The notes under the pieces are model-generated. The model was not told the origin of the DNA and did not search any database. It saw only the letters and a program-made list of their open reading frames with translations. This document shows positions 16,898 through 24,556 of a DNA stretch of 32,076 nucleotides, in pieces. Numbering within the stretch: position 1 is the stretch's first letter; each line of letters starts with the position of its first letter. This DNA is from a virus: IMG/VR virus record IMGVR_UViG_3300027917_002975, positions 1-32,076 of that record, one strand, 5' to 3'. Both the position numbers and the translations under genes were made by a program.

Positions 16898-17418
16898 CGC
16901 CACACACTCCTAAATCGGTTGTGATATTTGGCACCCAAAACAGGCCACAGCCTTTCTGCATAATCATAGGCAGTGGGCATAAAAAGCGGTCGGGGCGGTT
17001 GTGTCTTTGTGCCCTCTTCGGTGTAAAGGGCATATTGAATTATTCTGATGTTGCCCCTTGGCTTATTTGACCAGCCAATCTTTGGAGCATACATATTCGG
17101 GTCAACACCACCTGCCCACCCATCTTTATTTCTATAACCCTTGGCACGAAAGACCCTGATCGCTCTAATAAGCTCACCGGTCATCTGCCAGAATTTTGTG
17201 GGGTAGCCATGATTAGCTTTCCATTCAGCATAGCTCGCTGAAAGCCTGTGCCACCCATAACGCTGATGAGAAAGATTCTGCAAGACCAAATTACGGTAAG
17301 CAACGGCTCCTTCAAACGGCAGTTTCTTTTCGGCTAATTGAGCCTGTTTCGCAAGGTTTTCAACCGCACGTAACCACCGCTTAAGATCGTCGGCCTTAAA
17401 ATAAAAGCCGACTTTCAT
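16894..17418 (-). CDS. Tail completion / neck protein, HK97 gp10-like
   Basis: The 174-residue protein follows the HK97 gp10 pattern: helical N-terminus (residues 1-60), then a middle region with SYAEWKANHGYPTKFWQMTGELIRAI, and near the C-terminus YALYTEEGTKTQPPRPLFMP, equivalent to the family's 'YA...E.GT...PARPF..P' signature. Proteins of this family join the tail to the head. The ATG at 17418 overlaps the preceding stop by ATGA, with AAGGTG upstream; a GTG three codons earlier is less likely. Confidence 0.8.
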   Translation of the reverse strand: MKVGFYFKADDLKRWLRAVENLAKQAQLAEKKLPFEGAVAYRNLVLQNLSHQRYGWHRLSASYAEWKANHGYPTKFWQMTGELIRAIRVFRAKGYRNKDGWAGGVDPNMYAPKIGWSNKPRGNIRIIQYALYTEEGTKTQPPRPLFMPTAYDYAERLWPVLGAKYHNRFRSVWR

Positions 17419-17570
17419 ATGACACACCTTGGATCAACCTGCTGCATCTCACCTTGAGGCAGCAGGGTTATCTTGTACCCACAAAAAGGGCACGGTGTCT
17501 CATCGTACTCGTCACGCAATCTGATCTCTTTTTTACAGTTAGGGCAATCTATGATGATCGTGATAGACAT
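17415..17570 (-). CDS. Small zinc-ribbon protein (51 residues)
   Basis: A short frame with GGAGGTG just upstream of its ATG encodes MSITIIIDCPNCKKEIRLRD and then PCPFCGYK. The two C-x2-C pairs (residues 9-12 and 27-30) form a minimal zinc ribbon. The stop overlaps the next start by ATGA, which supports it as a real gene. Short zinc ribbons are common between phage structural genes; the function is unknown. Confidence 0.8.
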   Translation of the reverse strand: MSITIIIDCPNCKKEIRLRDEYDETPCPFCGYKITLLPQGEMQQVDPRCVI

Positions 17571-17616
17571 TAGCACCTCCCCGTGCTAAATAAGTTGAAC
17601 CCATGAAAAAGAACCC

Positions 17617-18279
17617 TTAAGCTGTCGTCGTAGTCGTGGTTGAAGTTGTCGTGGTGGTGGTGGTAGTCCAATCTCTGGTATCTTCACCCACAGTGGCTAC
17701 TTCGACATTTTCAAAACGCCGTCTGATGACCTCTTCTACCCTGAAGTATTCCCCTGTACTCAGCCATACCCTATCAAGCGGCTGAATACCAATACCTGAA
17801 GGCACGTAAAGCTCATTTTGTTCGAGGCCCAGCATCCCAAGCTGTTCATCAGTTTCAAGATCATTACCAAACAAAGCAGAGGTTAAAAGCAATTTAACAC
17901 CCGATTTCACAACAGCCCATACGGTGCGGGTGCGGTAGTTTTCTCTAACCTCAGTTGGCCGGTAGATCGTAAGTGTTACGTTTGTTTTATACAAAACCAC
18001 ATCATATTGATAAACTTCATTTTCAAAAAGAAGTGGCGTAAAATTCATTATTATGTAACGGTCACCGGTCGTATTAAATTCAACAAAATCACCGGCAACC
18101 GCTGCGCTGTCGTATGAGAATTTACCCTCTAAGAAAAACTCACGAATAAAAGGTTTTGTGACCTGAGCATTCGCTTTTGTGTAGATATATTCACCGGTAA
18201 CATTACCGGCATCCCTAACAATGGTGATGCTAAGACCGACTTCTTCAACAGCTTCTTTTATATCAGGGCCAATTGTCAT
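17617..18279 (-). CDS. Head-completion/head-tail adaptor protein with polyThr C-terminus
   Basis: A 220-residue beta-rich protein encoded between the connector and the gp10-like gene. Its place fits a head closure or stopper protein. Middle segments (RYIIMNFTPLLFENEVYQYDV; RTRTVWAVVKSGVKLLLTS) look like a beta barrel, and the late YVPSGIGIQPLDRVWLSTGEYFRV reads like an SH3-type strand set. It ends DWTTTTTTTTSTTTTTTA, coded with all four Thr codons. The start is the ATG at 18279, which overlaps the peptidase stop by ATGA; the TTG at 18291 is an alternative. Confidence 0.65.
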   Translation of the reverse strand: MTIGPDIKEAVEEVGLSITIVRDAGNVTGEYIYTKANAQVTKPFIREFFLEGKFSYDSAAVAGDFVEFNTTGDRYIIMNFTPLLFENEVYQYDVVLYKTNVTLTIYRPTEVRENYRTRTVWAVVKSGVKLLLTSALFGNDLETDEQLGMLGLEQNELYVPSGIGIQPLDRVWLSTGEYFRVEEVIRRRFENVEVATVGEDTRDWTTTTTTTTSTTTTTTA

Positions 18280-18647
18280 GGGTATATCCAAAAAACTTCT
18301 TGGGGGTTATCTTGTCTCATACCAACATGAATAAAATTAGGACCAACACCTATTCGGGTAAAACCAGCATCACGCAAAGCATCATACATTAAAAAACGGC
18401 CCGAACTGGTAACACAAACAATATCAGCCCCTTCACCTGTAAGATGATCAGATGAGGGCTTGCCACCAACATCCCTATTGTGGTGGTAGCAACGACAACC
18501 TGAATTTATAATGAAAACCAGATTTACACGGCTACGGGCATACTGAAGTTTATCCACAAATGTGTATTTTATATTGTTCAGGCCACAACCACACTTGCAA
18601 TCAAATTCTGAAAGTTCGAAATTTGCCCATCGGTTAGTCATCATCAT
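18276..18647 (-). CDS. M15-family-like peptidase (endolysin-type peptidase domain)
   Basis: The 123-residue protein matches the compact Peptidase_M15_3 type that cuts peptidoglycan cross-links. SSDHLTGEGADI carries the zinc ligands H68 and D75, and GPNFIHVGM supplies H107. Before these, SGCRCYHHNRDVGGKPSSDH follows the family's 'SgyR....N..vgG...S.H' layout. No signal peptide is seen. It is unusual that it lies among head-tail connector genes and not in a lysis cassette. It could still be the endolysin, or be packaged in the particle and used on entry. Three ATGs in a row (18647, 18644, 18641) compete as start. Confidence 0.83.
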   Translation of the reverse strand: MMMTNRWANFELSEFDCKCGCGLNNIKYTFVDKLQYARSRVNLVFIINSGCRCYHHNRDVGGKPSSDHLTGEGADIVCVTSSGRFLMYDALRDAGFTRIGVGPNFIHVGMRQDNPQEVFWIYP

Positions 18648-19092
18648 TCGGGTTTATCTCAACATCGTTGTCGTTTGTATAAGTGGAATCTTGACCGATA
18701 AGATCATATTGAAACCCAGCATGAACAACCGTGCCAAAAAGTTCCCTCGCAGCAACACCGGCCAGTAGATGTGCATTGGCCTCGAAGAAGTCATTCCACG
18801 CACGGTCTTCATCTCTGATGATCACACGGTAATGTTCAAAGCGTTGTTGTAAATTTATACCTTCAAACTTGAATTTGTGAGCAGCCTCGGTCATCAGGTA
18901 ATAAAATAGGTGACGTTTGGCACGGCGCACAAACCAGTTTTCTTTATCGTTGTTATCCACAGGCAAAGACCAGCCTGTTTCACGCTCAGTGGTATCCACA
19001 GCGTTTTTGAAATCTTGAGCATTTAATTTTGAGGCGAGGCTTTTAAATTCCTGCTTCAAGGTGATTATCGCTTGATCTGTTGTAAGGCTCAC
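18634..19092 (-). CDS. Probable head-tail connector (adaptor) protein
   Basis: A 152-residue, mainly helical protein with an acidic C-terminus (NDNDVEINPNDDD). By position after the capsid block it is likely the adaptor that binds the portal. No strong motif was seen. The start is a GTG at 19092 that overlaps the previous stop by GTGA. Confidence 0.6.
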   Translation of the reverse strand: MSLTTDQAIITLKQEFKSLASKLNAQDFKNAVDTTERETGWSLPVDNNDKENWFVRRAKRHLFYYLMTEAAHKFKFEGINLQQRFEHYRVIIRDEDRAWNDFFEANAHLLAGVAARELFGTVVHAGFQYDLIGQDSTYTNDNDVEINPNDDD

Positions 19093-19433
19093 GGTTTCTT
19101 TCGCCTCCTAATAAGTTTTACCCTTCTAATTAATTTGGGTTTAGGCTCTTCAACCTCCGGCTTGTCACGGTTACCGACTTCAGATTTGCCTACTGAAGTA
19201 GCGGTGGTTTTAAAATGTGACATGTCAGGTGTTTTAACCTGCATCTCAGAAGCGTAATCGAAAATTTTTTGGGGTTTTTCGTCACCCATAGGCTTGATAA
19301 AAGGGTTGCCTGCATTCATCTCGTCGATTATCTCTTGAGGAAGGGGCGGTTTCAACACCCCCTCCTCATAGATAGTCGCATCGACTCCAGAACCGAATTT
19401 AATGGTTCGTATTAATCGAACTGCACTGTTCAT
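19089..19433 (-). CDS. Small protein with repeated basic KLIRR motif
   Basis: The 114-residue protein follows the capsid gene. Its C-terminus, KPKLIRRVKLIRRRKKP, repeats a basic peptide that also occurs in the first residues of the large terminase. A related VRLIRTIKF is at residues 5-13. The central part is Pro- and Asp-rich and probably flexible. GGGAGGC lies seven bases before the ATG. No family recognised; an accessory head protein is the simplest reading. Confidence 0.7.
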   Translation of the reverse strand: MNSAVRLIRTIKFGSGVDATIYEEGVLKPPLPQEIIDEMNAGNPFIKPMGDEKPQKIFDYASEMQVKTPDMSHFKTTATSVGKSEVGNRDKPEVEEPKPKLIRRVKLIRRRKKP

Positions 19434-19457
19434 AATGATTGCCTCCCTTAGACCGCA

Positions 19458-20801
19458 TTAAGCAGTCGTAGTGGTGGTTGTTGAACTCGATGACGTAGTT
19501 GTGGTAGTCGTCGTCGAGGTAAGAGCCTTGCCAGCAACCGGATGAATCGCCACAACGTCTAAGACATACAGAGCGTCACGGTTCTTCAATACGGGCAAAC
19601 CCTTGTCTTGTACCCGAATCCAAACACCATCGGGATCCCATTCTTCATGACGGTCAGTTTTCTGGCCGTAATGACGGTCAAGCCCAAACGGGGCTTGTTT
19701 GTATTCAGCAATTGGCTGACCATCGACGCTGGTGGCCATCATTAGGAACTTATCGTTCGGAATGAAATACCGGGCCATTGTCACATAGTCTTCACCGGCC
19801 TTGTAACTCGCAGCCGGAGGTGCCGAGAGTTGAACACGGTTGGTTTCGCTTTCAATCTGCAAAATGTAAGTATCTTCATACGTACCCGCAGAGACATCCC
19901 AAAAGCGAATCTTCTCACCGGCAACAAAATCATGGTTGTCATCGACCGTAATCCAAGTGGTGGAACCACCTGTAACCGCAGCCGTCAACCAAGCTCTGAC
20001 CTCATACATCTCATCATAAATGATGAGATTATCGATATTGAGCAGAGCAGCCAGCACAGTCGGGTTTACCCCGATTAAGTTGTGCAAATTGCCAGAGAAT
20101 GGATTACCCACACCAACACCAAACTGACTACGGTACAGCAATTGACGGATTGTGGTGTCATTACCCAAATACTTGAGCACATAGCTGTTACACATAGCAA
20201 CGTTTACATCACCACCGCAGTCCTCCTTGATCTTGCGTTTTCCATCTTGAATATCACTTAAGATATTCTTGCTGCCACCGTCGTTCCAGTTAGCAGCCGA
20301 AGCCAGCGTCACACGGTGGTCCGAAGGAACACCGTAATTCACTGTGGCCTTGTAGCCACCCTTGACATCGTAGTTGAAACCGTTGTCAAAGAGCATCTTA
20401 GCAAACATCCACTCCTTTCGGCGGTTAGACCTATTAGAGAGCATTGACAATTCTTTGGCCAGCTTCTCTTCGGCACTGTGGTATTCGGCAGTGGTGCCGG
20501 GTTTTCTAAGGTTATTGAGGAATTCCTCATCAAAGTACATTTTCTCTTTCCAGAAAGCAGCCTCGGCTCTGTGCTCGGCAATCCCGTGCGGGGCCGTCAC
20601 TTCGGCAGGGGCACCCGGTGGCACAAACGGTGTCATGCCACGCCCACCTCTCTGAGATTCCCAACGAATTGAACTCGACGGTGAGTTGGAAGAAGAAAAC
20701 ATGTTAATAAAATGCAGATTCGGCGGTGTCTGGAAGGTTTGCATAAAACCCTCTAATACCTCTAACCGCAGAATCGGTATATCTGAAGCACCTTTAGGCA
20801 T
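19458..20801 (-). CDS. Major capsid protein, lambda gpE-like, with polyThr tail
   Basis: A 447-residue protein with the gpE-family layout: long N-terminal arm, a middle helix-rich region (about residues 75-140), DVNVAMCNSYVLKYLGND (198-215), and the conserved IYDEMYEVRA followed by YFIPNDKFLMMA. Between these last two motifs (about residues 271-345) there is an extra beta-type domain. The protein ends with a run of Thr and Ser (residues 428-447, closing in STTTTTTA). It has the strongest ribosome site type (AAAGGAGGTGA), as expected for the most abundant virion protein. Its neighbour is the decoration protein gene. Confidence 0.9.
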   Translation of the reverse strand: MPKGASDIPILRLEVLEGFMQTFQTPPNLHFINMFSSSNSPSSSIRWESQRGGRGMTPFVPPGAPAEVTAPHGIAEHRAEAAFWKEKMYFDEEFLNNLRKPGTTAEYHSAEEKLAKELSMLSNRSNRRKEWMFAKMLFDNGFNYDVKGGYKATVNYGVPSDHRVTLASAANWNDGGSKNILSDIQDGKRKIKEDCGGDVNVAMCNSYVLKYLGNDTTIRQLLYRSQFGVGVGNPFSGNLHNLIGVNPTVLAALLNIDNLIIYDEMYEVRAWLTAAVTGGSTTWITVDDNHDFVAGEKIRFWDVSAGTYEDTYILQIESETNRVQLSAPPAASYKAGEDYVTMARYFIPNDKFLMMATSVDGQPIAEYKQAPFGLDRHYGQKTDRHEEWDPDGVWIRVQDKGLPVLKNRDALYVLDVVAIHPVAGKALTSTTTTTTTSSSSTTTTTTA

Positions 20802-20831
20802 AGGTTTTTCACCTCCTTTATAAGTGAAATT

Positions 20832-21533
20832 TTATTTGATGTAAAGATACTGCCCAAAAACAGTGGCAGATAAATCTGTTTTGGCGGCACTGTCCATATT
20901 AAACAGAACACCGTCATAAAGCACACAGTTACCGATTACCAAACTGGCAACGGCACCAGCAGAGTTAACGCCTGTGCCCGTGTCTTTAGAATGTTCCAAA
21001 ATACCAACAGCATCGCTGTAGTTGTTAGAAGAATCACCAGCTTCAACCAGAAGATGAGCATACCTTGCAGTGGTGTAAGCCGTACCACCAATTGCAGCGG
21101 TAAAAGTGATTTTCGCACGGTGGTTTTCGCTGGTACGATCAATAGCCGTAATTGCACCCTTATTCTCAGCCGCAGTGGTGTCATCATTTAAGATAACATC
21201 GTCACCTACCGCAAACTTGTAGCTATCGTCCATCGAGACATAAACAAATTTATCGGTGGTGCCACTATTTGCCACCAAATAAGCACGGGCAGCGTCAACA
21301 CTGGCTGGGAAGGTCGTGGCCGCATACGGCACGAGTTTTGCGACATTACCCGCCGCTGACTCGTTTAAAGCCATCACAGTACCAGACTTAATCAGGCCAT
21401 AGCCAGCCTGTATGGTAACAGGCACACGCAAAGCGGCCATGTGGTCTGAGTAAAACAAGCGTCTGTAATCATCTTGAACACCGTGAATTACACCGGGTAT
21501 GTCCATATTGTATTGATATAAGGTATCTACCAT
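20832..21533 (-). CDS. Head decoration protein, lambda gpD-like, with insertion
   Basis: The two conserved ends of a gpD-type decoration protein are present: GLIKSGTVMALNE with AKLVPYA (about residues 46-71), and DAVGILEHSKDTGTG with VIGNCVLYDGVL (174-210). Between them an insertion of about 80 residues (83-165) is absent from the short lambda-type protein. It reads VSMDDSYKFAVGDDVIL and then a series of beta strands ending TTARYAHLLVEAG. The gene lies between the protease and the capsid gene in the usual lambda order, with AAGGAGGTGA upstream. It would stabilise the expanded capsid. Confidence 0.83.
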   Translation of the reverse strand: MVDTLYQYNMDIPGVIHGVQDDYRRLFYSDHMAALRVPVTIQAGYGLIKSGTVMALNESAAGNVAKLVPYAATTFPASVDAARAYLVANSGTTDKFVYVSMDDSYKFAVGDDVILNDDTTAAENKGAITAIDRTSENHRAKITFTAAIGGTAYTTARYAHLLVEAGDSSNNYSDAVGILEHSKDTGTGVNSAGAVASLVIGNCVLYDGVLFNMDSAAKTDLSATVFGQYLYIK

Positions 21534-21566
21534 TAAAACTTCACCTCCTTATAGAATGAGATTTTT

Positions 21567-22103
21567 TTATTCGTCTTCCTTAATTTTTTCACCGGCAAGC
21601 TTACGAAGTCTAAGAACCATCTGGTTGTTCTCTTCTTTCACCTCGTCAGCCTTGTTACCATCCAAGTCTTGCTCAGACATGCCGGAACCCATAATTTCGT
21701 CCTCAGGCTTGAGGTTTTCTTCCCACAGAGAGATTTTGGCATCAACAGCCTCACCAAAACCCTCACGGTCGAATTTACCATCCTCACCGATGAACTTGTT
21801 ATGGTTTACAGTGGTTTTTATTTCGGAATGCAGTCTGACCGGTATGATCTCACTTTTTGACAGCCGTTCATTCCACACCTTGTCGGCTACACCAGCGAGT
21901 TCCTTTTCAGAGCGTAGAGTATCACTTTCATTCAACTTGGTCATGCCTTCTTCCATCCCATCGATACGCTCATTAAGCTTTTCGATGGCGGCAAGAATCT
22001 TGTTGTCTCCACTTTCTTTTTCAGCCAAAGCTGCGCTTTTGCCTGCATCAAGAGCCTGCTGATAAATATCAGGATGCTCTTTTTTCAGTTCCTCTAAATC
22101 CAT
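21567..22103 (-). CDS. Scaffold protein from an internal start in the protease gene
   Basis: Inside the protease frame a perfect ribosome site (AAGGAGGTGA, 22121-22112) lies eight bases before an in-frame ATG at 22103. The short product (178 residues, MDLEELKKEHPDIYQQALDA at the start) would contain only the charged helical scaffold domain. Nested scaffold genes of this kind are known, for example lambda Nu3 in C. The site is among the best Shine-Dalgarno matches in the window, hence selection for translation is likely. Confidence 0.8.
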   Translation of the reverse strand: MDLEELKKEHPDIYQQALDAGKSAALAEKESGDNKILAAIEKLNERIDGMEEGMTKLNESDTLRSEKELAGVADKVWNERLSKSEIIPVRLHSEIKTTVNHNKFIGEDGKFDREGFGEAVDAKISLWEENLKPEDEIMGSGMSEQDLDGNKADEVKEENNQMVLRLRKLAGEKIKEDE

Positions 22104-23246
22104 TAACGTTGTCACCTCCTTCTTACGCTTTATAAGTTTAATATCAGCGGTTTCAAGATCATCATCACAATCTGAACAACCCGCCTGCTTCTCAGTAAAG
22201 GTGACGGTTTCAAATTCATCTTTACTGAAAGCCGAAGCCTGTGTACGGCTGTCCCAGCCGAAAACACAAACACTAACTTCCTTAAATTCACACTTGCGGA
22301 ACACCGTACCCGGCCCTTTCAATTTCATACCATTAACTTCCACAGTTTCACCCTCTGGCACTCTCTCGATCACAGAGGGTTTAGCGTAGATACTGGCCTG
22401 AAAAGGGAACCCATCTTCAGAATCCCTAATAAACTCCTGAGCCGCTGGTGTACGCAGAAATCTTACATTGTCGGGGGCCACCAGTTTACCATCTTCAATA
22501 ACAGGCTTGCCCATAACAGCTATTTTACGCCTTGTATCGTGATCTTCAAGCACGGGGTATTTGCTCTCTTTGAATTGTATGCCTTCCAAATCAATACCCA
22601 AATCACCCCAGTACCAATGTTTTTTGATGATACCACCTGAATAACCGGTGATTTTAAGTTTCGGTGTTTTCTCTTCACCCTCACCTTCCACAAATTGGGT
22701 GATCGCATGACACCCCTGATCTACGAATCTAAGAGCTCCTTTCGGCAGTTTTTCTTCCATTAGACCATCCTCACTTTGTTTTGATTTTTTCTTACATGCT
22801 TCAAGCGACGGCCAGTGGCGACACACACAAGATTTAATCCCTGAAGGGTTCGGCGCATGTCTCGCATAGGCAATCGCAGCAATGGCACGTTTTCGGGTGT
22901 TTACAGGGTAAGTACCTTTCGGTGCGCCCCCTGAAGGCCCACAAAACGGCCCCTTTTTATACTTACCGGCATTAGAACCACCGGGTTTATCTTTTGGCGC
23001 AAACGAGTCTCTTTCTTCTTCAGAAATTCCAAAATGTTCATCATGTTGGATTATATCAAATATTTTTCCATCAGGCAACTCAATAAATTTTGAGTTCGCA
23101 ATTCTTATCGCTTTGCCCTCACAATCTTTGCCACCTGAAGCCTGACAACTCTTTAAAACCCCGTTGGCTATCGAGGCCCATTTCGCAGATTGAGCAGGGG
23201 TCAGCCCCTTTTTGTGTTTCTTCGCATCTGACGCTGACCAAGGCAT
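21567..23246 (-). CDS. Prohead maturation protease fused to scaffold
   Basis: The 559-residue protein has four parts. Residues 1-60 are the common phage N-terminal motif MPWSASDAKKHKKGLTP plus AIRIANSKF. Residues 100-150 form a second small domain rich in Cys and basic residues. Residues about 170-345 form the serine protease domain, with VLEDHDTR (H236) and FPFQASIY (S285) as the likely catalytic residues. Residues 382-559 are a highly charged helical scaffold. The product would act inside the prohead, trimming scaffold and capsid proteins. It follows the zinc-ribbon gene with no gap beyond one base; GGAGAG precedes the start. Confidence 0.87.
   Translation of the reverse strand: MPWSASDAKKHKKGLTPAQSAKWASIANGVLKSCQASGGKDCEGKAIRIANSKFIELPDGKIFDIIQHDEHFGISEEERDSFAPKDKPGGSNAGKYKKGPFCGPSGGAPKGTYPVNTRKRAIAAIAYARHAPNPSGIKSCVCRHWPSLEACKKKSKQSEDGLMEEKLPKGALRFVDQGCHAITQFVEGEGEEKTPKLKITGYSGGIIKKHWYWGDLGIDLEGIQFKESKYPVLEDHDTRRKIAVMGKPVIEDGKLVAPDNVRFLRTPAAQEFIRDSEDGFPFQASIYAKPSVIERVPEGETVEVNGMKLKGPGTVFRKCEFKEVSVCVFGWDSRTQASAFSKDEFETVTFTEKQAGCSDCDDDLETADIKLIKRKKEVTTLMDLEELKKEHPDIYQQALDAGKSAALAEKESGDNKILAAIEKLNERIDGMEEGMTKLNESDTLRSEKELAGVADKVWNERLSKSEIIPVRLHSEIKTTVNHNKFIGEDGKFDREGFGEAVDAKISLWEENLKPEDEIMGSGMSEQDLDGNKADEVKEENNQMVLRLRKLAGEKIKEDE
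22112..22121 (-). promoter_or_regulatory. Internal ribosome-binding site for the scaffold
   Basis: AAGGAGGTGA on the minus strand, inside the codons for Lys-Lys-Glu-Val-Thr of the protease, placed eight bases before ATG 22103. It matches the anti-Shine-Dalgarno sequence over ten bases. Confidence 0.82.
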
Positions 23247-23247
23247 C

Positions 23248-23433
23248 TCACTCTCTCCTTTTCTTACGGATCAAATATTTTTTACTCGTTCTTTTCACAT
23301 CGCTTTTAAGTTCAGGCTCTAAAAACCATCTCTCACAATTGGGGCACGTTTTGTCTTCTTTACAGGTGAATTTTGTGATGGGTAAACAACGTTCCTCCCT
23401 ATAACCGCACTCTGGGCACTCATACCTGAACAT
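23248..23433 (-). CDS. Small FmdB-like zinc-ribbon protein with basic tail
   Basis: A 61-residue protein starting MFRYECPECGYREERCLP, with a second pair CPNC. The C-x2-C pairs form a zinc ribbon like those of FmdB-type small proteins. The C-terminus KKYLIRKKRRE is strongly basic and recalls the KLIRR peptide of other proteins in this window. It shares one base (TAATG) with the upstream membrane gene and lies one base before the protease gene. Possible role in nucleic acid contact; not established. Confidence 0.8.
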   Translation of the reverse strand: MFRYECPECGYREERCLPITKFTCKEDKTCPNCERWFLEPELKSDVKRTSKKYLIRKKRRE

Positions 23434-23927
23434 TATTCTTCCTTAGTTAAAATCTTAGAGGGGTTTAAAATCTCGAAGGTACCAACAGATTCCATACCGT
23501 CCTTTTTTTTGACCCTGCCAAGTTTCGCCCTATTTCGCCGCCACACTAAAACACCTTCCTTATCATTTTTCTTATTCATTAACTGTTTGTGCGATTCAGG
23601 GTCGTAAGGCAGGTAAAATGATCTCGGCACACATGTTTTATCAGTCATCTTCTCTAAAGGGATACCCCAGAAATACATACCCCCTTCAACATTTTGCCTC
23701 GGTTCAACAATACGCACAGAAACAATTATCGTGCCATCTTTCATTAGGGAACCCGTTGGATAGCCAAGCATCGAACTTGAGCCTATATAGATAGCTGCTC
23801 CATACCATATTAGAAAAGGCATCACAAAAACTCGAACCACACCCATTTCTCTGTTAGTCAACAGCCATATACCCAGAACCACCAACACAACGTAAGAAAG
23901 GGTAATTAAGCTAAAACCTAAAAACAT
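23433..23927 (-). CDS. Two-helix membrane protein, third gene of the channel cassette
   Basis: Residues 3-23 and 31-50 form two hydrophobic helices; residues 55-164 form a soluble domain containing MKDGTIIVSVRIVEPRQNVE, YLPYDPESHKQL and VLVWRRNRAKLGRVKKKDG, and a C-terminus FEILNPSKIL. No known family was recognised. It shares one base (TAATG) with the ExbD-like gene upstream and one base with the zinc-ribbon gene downstream, so it is probably co-translated with both. It may be a partner of the ExbB/ExbD-like pair. Confidence 0.72.
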   Translation of the reverse strand: MFLGFSLITLSYVVLVVLGIWLLTNREMGVVRVFVMPFLIWYGAAIYIGSSSMLGYPTGSLMKDGTIIVSVRIVEPRQNVEGGMYFWGIPLEKMTDKTCVPRSFYLPYDPESHKQLMNKKNDKEGVLVWRRNRAKLGRVKKKDGMESVGTFEILNPSKILTKEE

Positions 23928-24556
23928 TAATACTCATCTCCAAGAGAAACTGCATTCTCAACATAGGTTTCAACAAGGGGTATCGAGATGTTCTCATCAA
24001 CTTCCATTATATTACCACTTTGTGACATCATCAGACGGGCCAACGTCTTTTCCTGCCAACGTCTATCAAGTACAAAAGGCTTATCTAGGATTATCGTGGC
24101 TGTGGGATTAAGCTTGGTGATCTGAACTCGACACCTTGCTACGTGTTCTTCACTTTCACTTACACGATAGAAATGACTGCTTATAACCCACTCACCAGCC
24201 ATGAAACCTCTTATCGTAGCAATTTCCTGATTGGTCATCACGTAGATAGTTCTACCGTCTTTGATAAAATAATCTTTTGTCATACCGAGATCATCACGGT
24301 CTAGGTGGGTTATACCATTTTCCTTGGACTTAAAAGAGATAACATTTTTTTGAGGGTCACGCACCCAGAGGTCAACATCGTGGTTGATGCCATCCTGCCA
24401 AGTTAATATAATAGTAAATTCAGCTTTCGTTTTAATATTTGACTTCTGGTTCTCAATCCTCATCACAATTACTGAAACCATAAACATCAAACACAAACCT
24501 AAAGCTATATTAAAAATAAGGTCAAAAAGACTTGTATTGTCGTTTGTACTGTTCAT
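23927..24556 (-). CDS. ExbD/TolR/MotB-like membrane protein with beta domain
   Basis: A single N-terminal transmembrane helix (about residues 13-32) starts at SLFDLIFNIALGLCLMFMVS. Asp12 sits where ExbD, TolR and MotB carry their proton-accepting Asp. After the helix the protein has a domain with LTWQDGINHDVDLWVRDPQ (50-69), a pattern like the 'DVDLhV.DP' beta domains of secreted proteins, where ExbD would have its periplasmic domain. No peptidoglycan-binding OmpA-like motif is seen. The start lies 35 bases inside the ExbB-like gene, so expression is coupled. It would form a channel complex with the upstream gene product; this is inferred. Confidence 0.75.
   Translation of the reverse strand: MNSTNDNTSLFDLIFNIALGLCLMFMVSVIVMRIENQKSNIKTKAEFTIILTWQDGINHDVDLWVRDPQKNVISFKSKENGITHLDRDDLGMTKDYFIKDGRTIYVMTNQEIATIRGFMAGEWVISSHFYRVSESEEHVARCRVQITKLNPTATIILDKPFVLDRRWQEKTLARLMMSQSGNIMEVDENISIPLVETYVENAVSLGDEY

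Noticed and set aside
17617-17690. PolyThr ends explained as DNA microsatellite growth
   Set aside because: All four Thr codons are mixed with no regular period, and the ending recurs at the exact C-terminus of four separate genes.
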